DNA from: Desulfomonile tiedjei
Lineage (GTDB): Bacteria; Desulfobacterota; Desulfomonilia; Desulfomonilales; Desulfomonilaceae
Reading direction: 5' to 3'
DNA: 64,000 nucleotides
NCBI GenBank assembly: GCA_016218715.1
Contig: JACRDG010000081.1
Coordinates: 1-64,000 of the forward strand
Positions within the stretch are counted from its first letter, which is position 1. Each line of letters starts with the position of its first letter. The notes beneath the pieces are model-generated. The model was not told where the DNA came from, made no database searches, and saw only the letters and a list, made by a program, of their open reading frames with translations. The translations under genes were made by a program, and so were the position numbers. Below, piece after piece: positions 27,557 to 36,981 of the stretch.

Positions 27557-29177
27557 ATTATTCGGCGAGTAAACAAAGAAAAGGATGTTCTTCCGGTCAA
27601 CTATCTGATATGGTGAATGAAATTGACCGTTATAGAGGGTGACCGGATGGTTGGGTATGGTGAAAAGGAAAGAGAGACAATTCGCCCCGAGTTTGACCGT
27701 TCAATCATGATCGATTTTCAGGGAGCAAAGATCACCTCGGACACGGGTTTTCTGTTGCTGAGGGCCGTAGACGATCGTTTCGGGATCTTGGGGCCAATCG
27801 AGAGTGAACTGGAGGATACCAGATCCTGGGTTCATAGCAACCACACCCAGCTTCAAATGGTTCGGCAGAGGGTGTATCAGATGGCAGCCGGGTATGAGGA
27901 CTGCAACGATGCCGACTTTCTGCGAATTGATCCCGCTCTTCGGCTCGCCATAGGCAAGGGCGACGAGGCCGGGGCTGGTCAGTCCAGGCTATCGAGGCTT
28001 GAGAATGATGTTCTGGGAACCGAAGATGGATTGAATGCGCTCGAATCCGCCCTGACGAGGTCCAACGACGCGCTCATGAAGCGCAAGAAGAAGCAGCGGT
28101 TGATCGTGGACGTTGATTCAACGGAAGACCCGGCGCACGGCAAGCAAGAGCATGTGGCGTTCAACGGTCACTTCGGAAAGAATTGCTTTCATCCTCTGTT
28201 CGCTTTCACGAGTGACGGAGACTGCCTGAGGGCCAGGCTCAGGCCCGGCAACGTTCATTCAGCGGATGGCGTTGTGGAGTTCCTCGATCCGATTGTAAAG
28301 CGGTATCGATCCCGATTCATCCTGTTCTGGCTTCGGGGGGACGCGGCGTTTGCCGGCCCTGAGGTTTACGAGTATTGCGAGGGTGAGCGGGTCACGTACT
28401 TCATCAGGCTTCCGGCCAATGCGGTGCTGAACAGACTCATCGACCCGCATCTAACGCGTCCCGTGGGACGACCTCCCAAGAGCGGGATTCAGATAAGGCT
28501 GGTTGATTTCCGGTACCAGGCACAGACCTGGGAGAGGGAGCGAAGAGTGGTCGCCAAGATCGAATGGCACGCCGGAGAACTCTTCCCGAGGATCGGGTTC
28601 ATTGTGACCAATTCCAAGCTGCCTGCCGGGAAAGTGGTGAAGGTGTACAACGGACGCGGGGACGTTGAGAACCGGATCAAGGAGGGGAAGAACACGCTGC
28701 GTTGGGACAAGACGAGTTGCCGTCGCTTCGCCGCCAACCAGGCCCGTTTGCTCATGGGGGTCCTGGCGTACAACCTCCTTCACATGCTCCGGCAGTTCTA
28801 CCTCATGGGCGAAGAGGTCAAAAGGTCGATAGAATGGCTCATCAAGCGCCTGATCAAGGTCGGAGCAAAGGTGGCGTATCATGGTCGGAGGTGGCAAGTC
28901 CATGTGGCTTCAGCTTTCCCCTTGGCCCGGTACTACCGAGCTGTGTTCGGGTAACGACCAGAGTGGAAATAACGGTTGACGGAGTGCCGGAGGGTGGAGT
29001 ACGCTCAGATCAAGGATAAAAGGGACCTCTTCATCAACGTGGCGATGCTTTTTGCCTGCGTTGGGTCGCATGGGACACTCAACCGGGACCTTGTGGGGTC
29101 ACGCGAGGTGCCCCGGCCGCCCTTCGGGGGTGCCAAGAGGTTCAAAATGGCAAGACCGCCGCGTGATTCCGAATAAT
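27557..29177 (+). mobile_element. IS1380-type insertion sequence (boundaries tentative)
   Basis: ATTATTCGG (27557-27565) inverted as CCGAATAAT (29169-29177) around the transposase; no clear target duplication. Confidence 0.4.
27617..28954 (+). CDS. IS1380-family-type DDE transposase
   Basis: DVDSTEDPAHGKQEHVAFNGHFGKNCFHPLFAF...FWLRGDAAFAGPEVYEYCE...VYNGRGDVENRIKEGKNTLRWDKTSCRRFAANQARL. Confidence 0.88.
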   Translation: MKLTVIEGDRMVGYGEKERETIRPEFDRSIMIDFQGAKITSDTGFLLLRAVDDRFGILGPIESELEDTRSWVHSNHTQLQMVRQRVYQMAAGYEDCNDADFLRIDPALRLAIGKGDEAGAGQSRLSRLENDVLGTEDGLNALESALTRSNDALMKRKKKQRLIVDVDSTEDPAHGKQEHVAFNGHFGKNCFHPLFAFTSDGDCLRARLRPGNVHSADGVVEFLDPIVKRYRSRFILFWLRGDAAFAGPEVYEYCEGERVTYFIRLPANAVLNRLIDPHLTRPVGRPPKSGIQIRLVDFRYQAQTWERERRVVAKIEWHAGELFPRIGFIVTNSKLPAGKVVKVYNGRGDVENRIKEGKNTLRWDKTSCRRFAANQARLLMGVLAYNLLHMLRQFYLMGEEVKRSIEWLIKRLIKVGAKVAYHGRRWQVHVASAFPLARYYRAVFG

Positions 29178-29207
29178 TCCTCGTTCAGCTGCGTTGGGAG
29201 AACTCCC

Positions 29208-29666
29208 ATGAACATACCAGAAATTTTCCTCCGCGAGTTTTGGGAGCTATGGCCGATGACTCGTGCCCTTTTAATCGGATCCTTGATTGGACTGGTGGTA
29301 CGTTTGGCCTCAAATGGCGGCGGCACTTTGATCACTCCCACGAAGTCATACCCCGAGCTTGCTGCGTTCAGCAAAGACGACCAACTGAGATTGCTTCGCG
29401 AGGCGTGTAGGGAAGCATTCAGTGCGCTCTCGTTTGTTCCAATCTTGGTCTTCCTTGCTTCTTGGTGGGTCGGCGCCGCGTTGCTACGGACGCTTGTGAA
29501 GGTTACCGCACCCCCCGAATGGGTAGTGATTCTCTTGATCGGTCTATTCTTCGGTCTATTCTCAGGACTCGGTTATTGGCTGGCACGGCGCTTGGAAGCA
29601 CATCGTGTGCGGCCTTTTCTGAAGAAACTAATTGACGTTAATGACTCAAATCCAAGTAAGTTTTGA
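29208..29666 (+). CDS. Membrane protein, hypothetical
   Basis: Multiple hydrophobic segments in MNIPEIFLREFWELWPMTRALLIGSLIGLVVRL... Confidence 0.5.
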   Translation: MNIPEIFLREFWELWPMTRALLIGSLIGLVVRLASNGGGTLITPTKSYPELAAFSKDDQLRLLREACREAFSALSFVPILVFLASWWVGAALLRTLVKVTAPPEWVVILLIGLFFGLFSGLGYWLARRLEAHRVRPFLKKLIDVNDSNPSKF

Positions 29667-29832
29667 GGAGCGCCCCCGCCAGAAAGAATAAGAAGCCCAT
29701 GATGCCGATAATTCCAGATGCTGTGTGCCGTTCAATGAAAAAAAGACAGGCTATAATTGCATCGAGAGTATACACCACCAACGCGTAAGCACAACTACCG
29801 AGAAGAGCCGCGACGCCTAGAGGTGGTTGCAA
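29638..29832 (-). CDS. Small membrane protein
   Basis: Two hydrophobic segments; 64 aa. Confidence 0.3.
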   Translation of the reverse strand: MQPPLGVAALLGSCAYALVVYTLDAIIACLFFIERHTASGIIGIMGFLFFLAGALLKTYLDLSH

Positions 29833-29855
29833 AACCTCGTAGACATTTTCTCAAA

Positions 29856-30647
29856 TTACAGGATGCCCGATCCCAGGGCTATCGCCATGAGCAACAACAT
29901 TGCCCCCACGATCATCTGTAACGCCTTGATGGTCACTTTGTCCAGCAATCGCACGCCGATGACCGAGCCGAGCCCTGCAGCCAATATCCCCGCGACGATG
30001 AGACCGCTCTCCCCGTGCCCACCTACTGCGGTCAGGTGTTTGGAGAAGAAGGTGGCTCCGTAGACCACGAGTCGCGAGATGTCCACCACCACCGCTGCAA
30101 CCACTCCGGTTCCGATGAACTGCTCTTTGCTCAGGCCCGCTCGGACGAGAAAAGCACTGCGCAAGGCCCCTTGAAGGCCGGACAGGCCGCCGAAGAACCC
30201 TGAAACAGCACCTCCGAGGGAGAGATACTTTCGGTCAAAAGCGAGATTCTCGAACCTGGGGACTAAATCGAAGATCGCGAATATGGCTATGAGAGCGGCA
30301 ATAACCAGCTTGGCTGCTGTGATTTCAAATCGTCGGCCTCCGATGCTGTATTCCGCAAGAGGCGCCGCATCCGCTATGTATCCCAGGAAAAAGGCTCCAA
30401 GCGCGGCAAAGAGAGCTGCGGGGACCGCGAACCTGAGGACCACCCGGACATTCGCGTGCTTGCCCACCAGCACCACCTTGAACAGGTTGTTCGCCAGGTG
30501 GACGACCGCAGTAGCGGCCACTGCGACATTGATGGGAAAGAAGAGCGCAAAGGCCGGCATCAGAAGAGTTCCCAGGCCAAACCCCGAGAAGAGCGTGAGC
30601 GCGGCCACGACTATCGCGACGGTGCATATGACGGCGTATTCTAACAT
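29856..30647 (-). CDS. TauE/SafE-family permease
   Basis: LFSGFGLGTLLMPAFALFFPINVAVAATAVVHLANNLFK; SGFFGGLSGLQGALRSAFL. Confidence 0.8.
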   Translation of the reverse strand: MLEYAVICTVAIVVAALTLFSGFGLGTLLMPAFALFFPINVAVAATAVVHLANNLFKVVLVGKHANVRVVLRFAVPAALFAALGAFFLGYIADAAPLAEYSIGGRRFEITAAKLVIAALIAIFAIFDLVPRFENLAFDRKYLSLGGAVSGFFGGLSGLQGALRSAFLVRAGLSKEQFIGTGVVAAVVVDISRLVVYGATFFSKHLTAVGGHGESGLIVAGILAAGLGSVIGVRLLDKVTIKALQMIVGAMLLLMAIALGSGIL

Positions 30648-30711
30648 GGCTCGTGTCGAAGAACCAGGCGCCGGTCAGCACGTTTCGCAGAGCTCCGAGC
30701 GAAACGCCGTA

Positions 30712-31566
30712 TCACCCTTTGCCTCGGCCGAGGGCCCACTTCAGCGTGGTGGCACCCAGATAGGCTGCTCCTGCCAGGATAATGGTGGTGGCGCCGGCCG
30801 GATAGTCAGGGGCATAACTGATGACCAAACCGGATGTGGTGAAGAGCGCGCAGAGAAGCGTGGAAACCGCCATCATGCCCCACAGTGTCTTTGAGAATTG
30901 TCCGGCAATAGCCACCGGCAGCGTCAGCATCGCAATGACCATGACGATGCCCACTACCGTTGCCAGGACCACGACTGTCAGAGCCGTCAGGCAGAGCAGG
31001 AGAAGATAGAACACTTCTACCGGCAAGCCACGGAGGCGCGCGAATTCGTCGTCAAAACAGACCGCGAGGAACTGGTTGTAGAACAACAGTCCCATGGCCA
31101 CGATGATCGCATCCAGGCCCACGAGCATCCACAGGTCATTGCTCGACACCATGAGGATGTTGCCGAACAGGTACCCCATCAGGTCTTCGTTGTACCCGGG
31201 CGTACGGGAGATGAAGACGATCCCCACCGCCATCCCCACCGCCCAGAGGGCGCTGATCACGGTGTCCTCCCGCTGCCGTGCCCACAGGCTCACCAGCCCG
31301 ATGATCACCGCGGCGATCAACGCGGAGACGACAGCGCCGTGGATGGGGACCACCTCATTCCAATGGTATACTTTCTGAAGATAAAGGGCAGCTCCCATAC
31401 CGCCCAGCACACAGTGGGCAATACCATCCGCGATGTACGAAATGCGCCGAACTACCACGTACGTTCCAATGATGCCGCAGGCAACGCTCGCGAGAATCCC
31501 CGTGAGAACCGCGTGTTGGAGAAAGGCGTACTGTTGCACGTCCGTTAGAAACTGTGACAAGTGCAC
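30712..31566 (-). CDS. znuB: Metal (Zn/Mn) ABC transporter permease, ZnuB family
   Basis: IGTYVVVRRISYIADGIAHCVLGGMGAALYLQ typical ABC-3 permease. Confidence 0.88.
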   Translation of the reverse strand: MHLSQFLTDVQQYAFLQHAVLTGILASVACGIIGTYVVVRRISYIADGIAHCVLGGMGAALYLQKVYHWNEVVPIHGAVVSALIAAVIIGLVSLWARQREDTVISALWAVGMAVGIVFISRTPGYNEDLMGYLFGNILMVSSNDLWMLVGLDAIIVAMGLLFYNQFLAVCFDDEFARLRGLPVEVFYLLLLCLTALTVVVLATVVGIVMVIAMLTLPVAIAGQFSKTLWGMMAVSTLLCALFTTSGLVISYAPDYPAGATTIILAGAAYLGATTLKWALGRGKG

Positions 31567-32309
31567 CCCTCTTCACCGTTATGCCTCACCATGCGCACCG
31601 GTGATCCATACAGTGCGTTGATCATTTCTCCCGTAATTTCGCTCGTTGGGTGCATGAAAACCCTGCGCTTGACGCAGACCACGCTCTTGACCACGGTGGA
31701 GACGAATCCGATGTCGTGGGAAACCGTAACCACGGTCAGCGTCTCGTTCAGGGTTCGCAACAGTTCGTACAGATCGCCTCCCATAACCACGTCCAGATTG
31801 GCAGTGGGTTCGTCCAGCAGCAGCAGGTCCGGTTCGCAGGCCAGAGCGCGGGCGATGAACAGCCTCTGGCGCTGTCCGCCTGAGATCGAGGAAAAGGGCT
31901 TCCTGAAAACATCGCAGAGCCCCACCTGATCGAGCGCACGGGCCACGATCTCCCGGTCCTGCCGAGAATACCGACCGAAGGGCTTCCCATGACCGAGGCG
32001 CCCCATGAGCGCCACGTCCATGACCGTTGCAGGAAACTGCGGGTCCAGTTGCGTATACTGTGGCATGTATCCGACGCGAGGTCGGGCTGCCTCCGGGGGC
32101 CCCCCAAACATCCGGACTTCACCGCGGGAAGGCCGGAGCAGACCCAGCATAAGTTTGAGCAACGTGGTCTTTCCCCCGCCGTTCGGTCCCACCATGGAGA
32201 CGAAATCGCCGTGCGGAATCGAGAGGTTCACGTCTTCCAACACGGGATCTCCGTCATAGGAAAACGATATATCCTTCATGAGAATTGCCGGAGCATTCAT
32301 TGGGTTCAT
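31545..32309 (-). CDS. znuC: Metal ABC transporter ATP-binding protein, ZnuC family
   Basis: Walker A GPNGGGKTTLLKL; SGGQRQRLFIARALACEPDLLLLDEPTANLD. Confidence 0.9.
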   Translation of the reverse strand: MNPMNAPAILMKDISFSYDGDPVLEDVNLSIPHGDFVSMVGPNGGGKTTLLKLMLGLLRPSRGEVRMFGGPPEAARPRVGYMPQYTQLDPQFPATVMDVALMGRLGHGKPFGRYSRQDREIVARALDQVGLCDVFRKPFSSISGGQRQRLFIARALACEPDLLLLDEPTANLDVVMGGDLYELLRTLNETLTVVTVSHDIGFVSTVVKSVVCVKRRVFMHPTSEITGEMINALYGSPVRMVRHNGEEGCTCHSF

Positions 32310-32343
32310 GGTGCGCCTGTCCCGCCTTGTGTTTTCACAACGA

Positions 32344-33273
32344 TCACTTCTTCTGGGCCTGGAGAGCGGATTCAAGCTTGGCCGCCATGTCCTGGAGGTT
32401 CTTCAGATAGTCTCGCGCCAGATCGTCGAGAGGGACCACCGCGCCGTCAATGGCTGCGGCCAAAGCTTCCGCAGTTTTCTTGGAGAACTGGGGCTGGACG
32501 AAGATGACCCTGACTTCGTCCTCCTTGGCCAGTTCGACCAATCGTGCAAGTTGCCGAGCGGTGGCTTCTTTCCCTCCGATTTGCACAGGAATCTGCTTCA
32601 GACCATACGCGGCGCCCAAATAGCCGTACGCGGGGTGAAAGACGAAGAAACTCTTGCCTTTCACCGGGGCAAGGGCTTTGGTCAGTTGCTCGTGAACTGC
32701 ATCCAGGTCGTTGACAAAGTCTCTCAGGTTCTTCTCGTAATCCGTCCGATGGCTCGGGTCGATACGGATCAACGTGTCAGCAATGGTTCCGGCCTGAATC
32801 TTTGCAAGTTGCGGATCGAGCCACGTGTGGGGGTCGAAGTCGCCCGCTTCGTGGGAGTGCGCGTGATCCTTGCCGTGCCCGTGCTCCCCTTCCTCGCCTT
32901 CTGACTCATCTTCGGTCATGGTTCGGCGTTGTATTCCCTGCTGGAGATCGACCACCTGCACGTTTTTAAACATTGGGCCGACCTTCTTGACGAGCGTCTC
33001 TTCGAAGGGGAATCCCACTTTGAACAGAATCTGAGCTCCTGCCAATTTGGCCATGAGCTTTGGCGTGGGCTCGAAGGTGTGAGGGTCCTGTCCGGGACCG
33101 ACCAGCACACTGACGTCCACATTTGGTCCGCCCACGCGTTCCACGAAATAGGCGACCGGGAGAATGCTGGCAAACACGTTGACCTTGCCTGCAGGATTTT
33201 CTGCGGCGGCTGGCAGAGAGACACAAAGAGAAATGAACGTTAGTAGGAGCAGGCTAGCAAAACCTTTACGCAT
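32344..33273 (-). CDS. znuA: Zinc-binding periplasmic protein, ZnuA family
   Basis: Signal peptide; DPHTFEPTPKLMAKL; His-rich loop HGHGKDHAHSHE; DPHTWLDPQLAKI. Confidence 0.92.
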   Translation of the reverse strand: MRKGFASLLLLTFISLCVSLPAAAENPAGKVNVFASILPVAYFVERVGGPNVDVSVLVGPGQDPHTFEPTPKLMAKLAGAQILFKVGFPFEETLVKKVGPMFKNVQVVDLQQGIQRRTMTEDESEGEEGEHGHGKDHAHSHEAGDFDPHTWLDPQLAKIQAGTIADTLIRIDPSHRTDYEKNLRDFVNDLDAVHEQLTKALAPVKGKSFFVFHPAYGYLGAAYGLKQIPVQIGGKEATARQLARLVELAKEDEVRVIFVQPQFSKKTAEALAAAIDGAVVPLDDLARDYLKNLQDMAAKLESALQAQKK

Positions 33274-33318
33274 TGGACATCGCCTCCGTGAACCGTTTCC
33301 CGTCCGATGGGTCTGGTT

Positions 33319-33609
33319 TCAATCGGTATCATGGCCGCTCGTGACTTCCCGAGGGCTCCGGTCGCACACCACATGGATGGCACTGCATGTTTCACATTCT
33401 TCGAAATGATGGTCCGCGGTGAACAGATCCCAGTGATGGCGCTGGCTGGGCATGATCACCCCTGTACCCTTGCAGAGCGGGCATACACTGTTGAGGGCCG
33501 CGACCACTGCCGTCCGAATGAATTCGGACCGGTTGGGAATCCCTTTCATAGCATCTCTCAACGATTCAGGGACCTTGAATGTAATGATATCGACCTTTTC
33601 TCTTTTCAC
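33319..33609 (-). CDS. RHH/CopG-type regulator with Cys/His metal-binding C-terminus, probable Zn sensor
   Basis: VDIITFKVPESLRDAMKGIPNRSEFIRTAVVAAL + CPLCKGTGV...HHW..F...HHFEECETCSAIHVVC; first gene before znuACB. Confidence 0.65.
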   Translation of the reverse strand: MKREKVDIITFKVPESLRDAMKGIPNRSEFIRTAVVAALNSVCPLCKGTGVIMPSQRHHWDLFTADHHFEECETCSAIHVVCDRSPREVTSGHDTD

Positions 33610-33654
33610 AGTACGTTCCCCCGGAGGCTATTGACCTTCTTCCCTCCCCAAAAA

Positions 33655-33682
33655 ATATTACATAGTAACACCAGGCTGTCAA
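33655..33682 (-). promoter_or_regulatory. Promoter of the regulator-znu operon with overlapping dyad
   Basis: Minus strand TTGACA (33682-33677) - N16 - TAATAT (33660-33655); TTAC-N3-GTAA dyad at 33658-33668. Confidence 0.6.
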
Positions 33683-33706
33683 GGCGGCCCGGCCCAGAGA
33701 ATTTCC

Positions 33707-33748
33707 TTGACACACCTGGACGCGGCTGTCATATTCTGTTCACAGAAT
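33707..33748 (+). promoter_or_regulatory. Promoter and operator of the IclR-type gene
   Basis: TTGACA (33707-33712) - N17 - CATATT; ATTCTG-TTCA-CAGAAT palindrome at 33733-33748. Confidence 0.5.
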
Positions 33749-33786
33749 TCTATTCGGTCTAGCGAACTCAAACCGAGGATGACGCG

Positions 33787-34596
33787 ATGCCACCCAGGAA
33801 AGATCCGGCCCAAACAAAGGCGGATTACTCGTCGCTCGTTCCCGCGGTGGAGCAGGCCTCGCGAATCCTCCTCGCCCTTGCTGAGGGCCAGCCGAGTAAG
33901 ACAACTCTGACGGACATCTGCAACAGCGTGGGAATTCACAAGAGCAAAGGGTACGCAATCCTGAACACTCTGCAGCACTTCGCGTTCGTGCAACGGTCTC
34001 CGGACAGCAAGACCTACTCGCTCGGTCCGGGTCTGCTGTTTTTGGCGAGCAAGGTCCTCGATAACCTCGATGTGCGCGAAGTCGCGGCTCCGCTTCTACG
34101 CGAGCTTTCAAGGGAGACCAACAGTACCGCGTTTCTCGGTCTCATTTCGGAAAATCACGTGTTCGTGGTGGCCAAAGATGAGGGGAGCCGGGACATTGGC
34201 GTGACGATCAGACTCGGCCACCGATTTCCTCTGACCTGGGGAGCGCACGGAAAGGCGATAGTCGCCTTCCTGCCCGAAGCCGAACGGAAGCATTTGCTCG
34301 GCAGCGCAAAGCTTTACTTTCACGGCAGCTCATCGAAGTTCGACCGGCACCGCCTGGATCGAGAGATTGCCGAATGCCGCAGGAGCGGGTTTGCTGTGGA
34401 CCTGGGCGACATGCAGATAGGGATTCACGGGGTGGCCTCCGCAGTAAAAGGTCCATCGGGAAAGGTCATCGGAGCGCTGGCCGTCATCGGTACGTTCCCT
34501 CAGGACCTGGCCCCTCGATATGGAGCGAAGGTCACGAAGGCCGCGCAGGGATTCTCTCAGATGGTAGGAGGTACCCACGTGGCGTCCAAACCATGA
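33787..34596 (+). CDS. IclR-family transcriptional regulator
   Basis: N-terminal HTH TTLTDICNSVGIHKSKGYAILNTLQHFAFVQR; IclR effector domain TWGAHGKAIVAFLPEAE. Confidence 0.9.
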   Translation: MPPRKDPAQTKADYSSLVPAVEQASRILLALAEGQPSKTTLTDICNSVGIHKSKGYAILNTLQHFAFVQRSPDSKTYSLGPGLLFLASKVLDNLDVREVAAPLLRELSRETNSTAFLGLISENHVFVVAKDEGSRDIGVTIRLGHRFPLTWGAHGKAIVAFLPEAERKHLLGSAKLYFHGSSSKFDRHRLDREIAECRRSGFAVDLGDMQIGIHGVASAVKGPSGKVIGALAVIGTFPQDLAPRYGAKVTKAAQGFSQMVGGTHVASKP

Positions 34597-34646
34597 TCTC
34601 TTCGTGCGCCATGGCTCAAGTACGGTGACGCTTTCTTGGTAGCAGG

Positions 34647-34731
34647 CGTAGGATGCGGTGACCAACGGGAACCGCATCGTTCGAGGTTTTCTCTCGACAG
34701 ATGCGGTTCGTTTCGCTCACCGCATCCTACG
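34647..34731. repeat. REP-like concentric palindrome upstream of the Mo/W enzyme gene
   Basis: CGTAGGATGCGGTGA (34647-34661)/TCACCGCATCCTACG (34717-34731); inner GAACCGCATC (34669-34678)/GATGCGGTTC (34700-34709); common centre 34689. Confidence 0.8.
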
Positions 34732-34812
34732 GAGCTACGGAGCCTCAGTTCCCGAGGCCGAATCGAGACGGACAGAACTGCGAACAACCGCCCCCGAAAA
34801 GGAGAATTTGAC

Positions 34813-36981
34813 ATGGCGGATTTCAAATACTGCAACGTGGCTCGCGAAATGGAAGTGTACGGCTACGATTCGGCCGTGAAGAGCCATTGCCGAATGTGCC
34901 ACGGGGGATGCGGTGTCGTCGTCTTTGTCAAGGACGGCAAGGCCAAGAAGATCGTCGGCGACCCGGATTGCCCTATCAACCACGGCACCCTCTGCGCGAA
35001 AGCTTTGGGTTCGATTCAGTTAGCCTATCATCCGGATCGCTTGACCTATCCGGTGAAGCGAGTCGGTCCCAAGGGAAGCGGTCAATGGGAACGCATGTCG
35101 TGGGACGATGCGCTGAACACTATTGCTGACAAAATCCTGCGCTACAAGGGAGATTACGGCCCTGAATCGGTGGTCATGGGCTATGGCACGGGGAGAGACA
35201 ACGAGGCGGCCATCTATCGGTTTGCCAACGTGCTCGGCAGTCCGAACGTTCTGACCGCGGGACATTTCTGTTACGGCCCCCGTCTCGCCACCACCATCAT
35301 TACCGCGGGGTCGAATCCGGTGGTGGACTACGAGAACCACCCCAGGTGCATCATGGTGTGGGGGAACAACCCGGTCTTCAGCAATCCCGATTCGTACAAA
35401 GGAGAGCCCTTCTCGGTGGCCCTCGATGAAGGAGCCAAGCTGATCGCGGTAGATCCGAGGCTCACGCGTATTGCCGCAAGGGCCAACTTGTGGTTGCGGT
35501 TGCGGCCCACGACCGATGCCGCCCTGGCCCTTGGCATGTGTAACGTCATCATCGAGGAGCAGCTCTACGATAGAGACTTCGTCGAGAATTACGTGCACGA
35601 GTGGGAGCGGTTCGTCGAACGGGTCAAGGAGTGGCCGTTGGACCGGGTGGAACAGATCACGTGGGTCCCGAAAGAGAAGATCGCGGAAGCAGCCCGGCTG
35701 TTTGCCACCACCAAGCCCGCTGCCATTCAATGGGGAGTTGGGGTGGAAATGCAGGCCAACCTCACCAACAACGACCGGAGCTTGATCGCGCTCATGGGCA
35801 TCACGGGTAACCTGGACGTCCCCGGCGGACAGGTCTTGTTTCAAACGCCGAATATTCGGACTGTAAGTTCGTTCGGCGCTCACGGGATGCTCAGCCGGGA
35901 GCAGTTCGGCAAGCGTCTCGGCGGCGATAGGTTCCGCCTCGCGGCCCGCTTCTCGATCGTCAATCCGAAAAAGGTCTGGGACGCCATTCTTGATGAGGAG
36001 CCGTATCCCGTGAAGATGCTCTTCCTGATAAGCACGAATCCTGTGGTCACCCGGGCCAACGCAGCGGAAGTGCACCGGGCGCTGGAGAAGGTCGAGTTCA
36101 TGGCCGTCTCGGACTTCTTCATCACCCCGACCGCGGCGCTCGCGGATATTGTCCTGCCCGCAGCCACGTGGCTCGAGATGGATTACATCGCGGATTTCTG
36201 GAAACGTCACGGGTACATCCTGCCGAGGCGGAAGGTAATCCAGGTCGGCGAATGCCGATCGGATCAGGAGATGCTTAACGACCTGGCCCACCGGGTCGGC
36301 ATCGGCGAATACTGGTGGCCCGACTTCGAACAGGCCCTCGACCACATCCTCGAACCGATGGGCATCACGTGGAAGCAATTCAAAGAGATGGATTACATTC
36401 GCGGCGAGCTGAAGTACCGGAAATACAAAACAGAAGGCTTTTCGACCCCGACGAGAAAACTGGAGATCTACTCGTCGGTCCTGGAGAAGATGGGATACGA
36501 TCCGCTGCCGCAATACCAGGAAGCTCCGGGAAGCCTGTACAGTGCACCGGAGGTGTACAAGGAATATCCGTACATTCTCGTATCCGGCCGGCGGATACCG
36601 GTCTTCTTCTGCTCGGAGGGACGCCAAATCCCGTGTCTTCGAGAGGTCTGCAAGGAACCGGTCGTCGAGATCCACCCGGAGGCCGCGCAAAAAGAGGGGA
36701 TCAAGGACGGGGATTGGGTCGTAATCGAGTCTTCGAGAGGCAAGATTCGGCAGCGAGCGAAACTGTTCGCGGGCATGGATCCTCGCATCATCTTCGCGGA
36801 GCACGGCTGGTGGTTCCCTGAATCCAAGGATGCAACCCGTGGATGGCAGGAATCGAATGTGAACATGCTGACAGACAACAGCTATGAGAATTGTGACCCG
36901 GCCATGGGCGGAACCGCGATTCGCACGCTGCTGTGCCGAATTTACCCGGAATCGCCGTCAGGGAGGTCGTCAGATGAGTAA
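34813..36981 (+). CDS. Molybdopterin (Mo/W-bisMGD) oxidoreductase, DMSO-reductase superfamily
   Basis: CRMCHGGCGVVVFVKDGKAKKIVGDPDCPINHGTLCAKA; LTAGHFCYGPR (Cys-type ligand region); AAGGAG before ATG. Confidence 0.88.
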   Translation: MADFKYCNVAREMEVYGYDSAVKSHCRMCHGGCGVVVFVKDGKAKKIVGDPDCPINHGTLCAKALGSIQLAYHPDRLTYPVKRVGPKGSGQWERMSWDDALNTIADKILRYKGDYGPESVVMGYGTGRDNEAAIYRFANVLGSPNVLTAGHFCYGPRLATTIITAGSNPVVDYENHPRCIMVWGNNPVFSNPDSYKGEPFSVALDEGAKLIAVDPRLTRIAARANLWLRLRPTTDAALALGMCNVIIEEQLYDRDFVENYVHEWERFVERVKEWPLDRVEQITWVPKEKIAEAARLFATTKPAAIQWGVGVEMQANLTNNDRSLIALMGITGNLDVPGGQVLFQTPNIRTVSSFGAHGMLSREQFGKRLGGDRFRLAARFSIVNPKKVWDAILDEEPYPVKMLFLISTNPVVTRANAAEVHRALEKVEFMAVSDFFITPTAALADIVLPAATWLEMDYIADFWKRHGYILPRRKVIQVGECRSDQEMLNDLAHRVGIGEYWWPDFEQALDHILEPMGITWKQFKEMDYIRGELKYRKYKTEGFSTPTRKLEIYSSVLEKMGYDPLPQYQEAPGSLYSAPEVYKEYPYILVSGRRIPVFFCSEGRQIPCLREVCKEPVVEIHPEAAQKEGIKDGDWVVIESSRGKIRQRAKLFAGMDPRIIFAEHGWWFPESKDATRGWQESNVNMLTDNSYENCDPAMGGTAIRTLLCRIYPESPSGRSSDE

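Noticed and set aside
35020-36804. 594-aa minus-strand ORF
   Set aside because: Shadow ORF antisense to the well-supported Mo/W oxidoreductase gene; composition is typical of high-GC antisense frames
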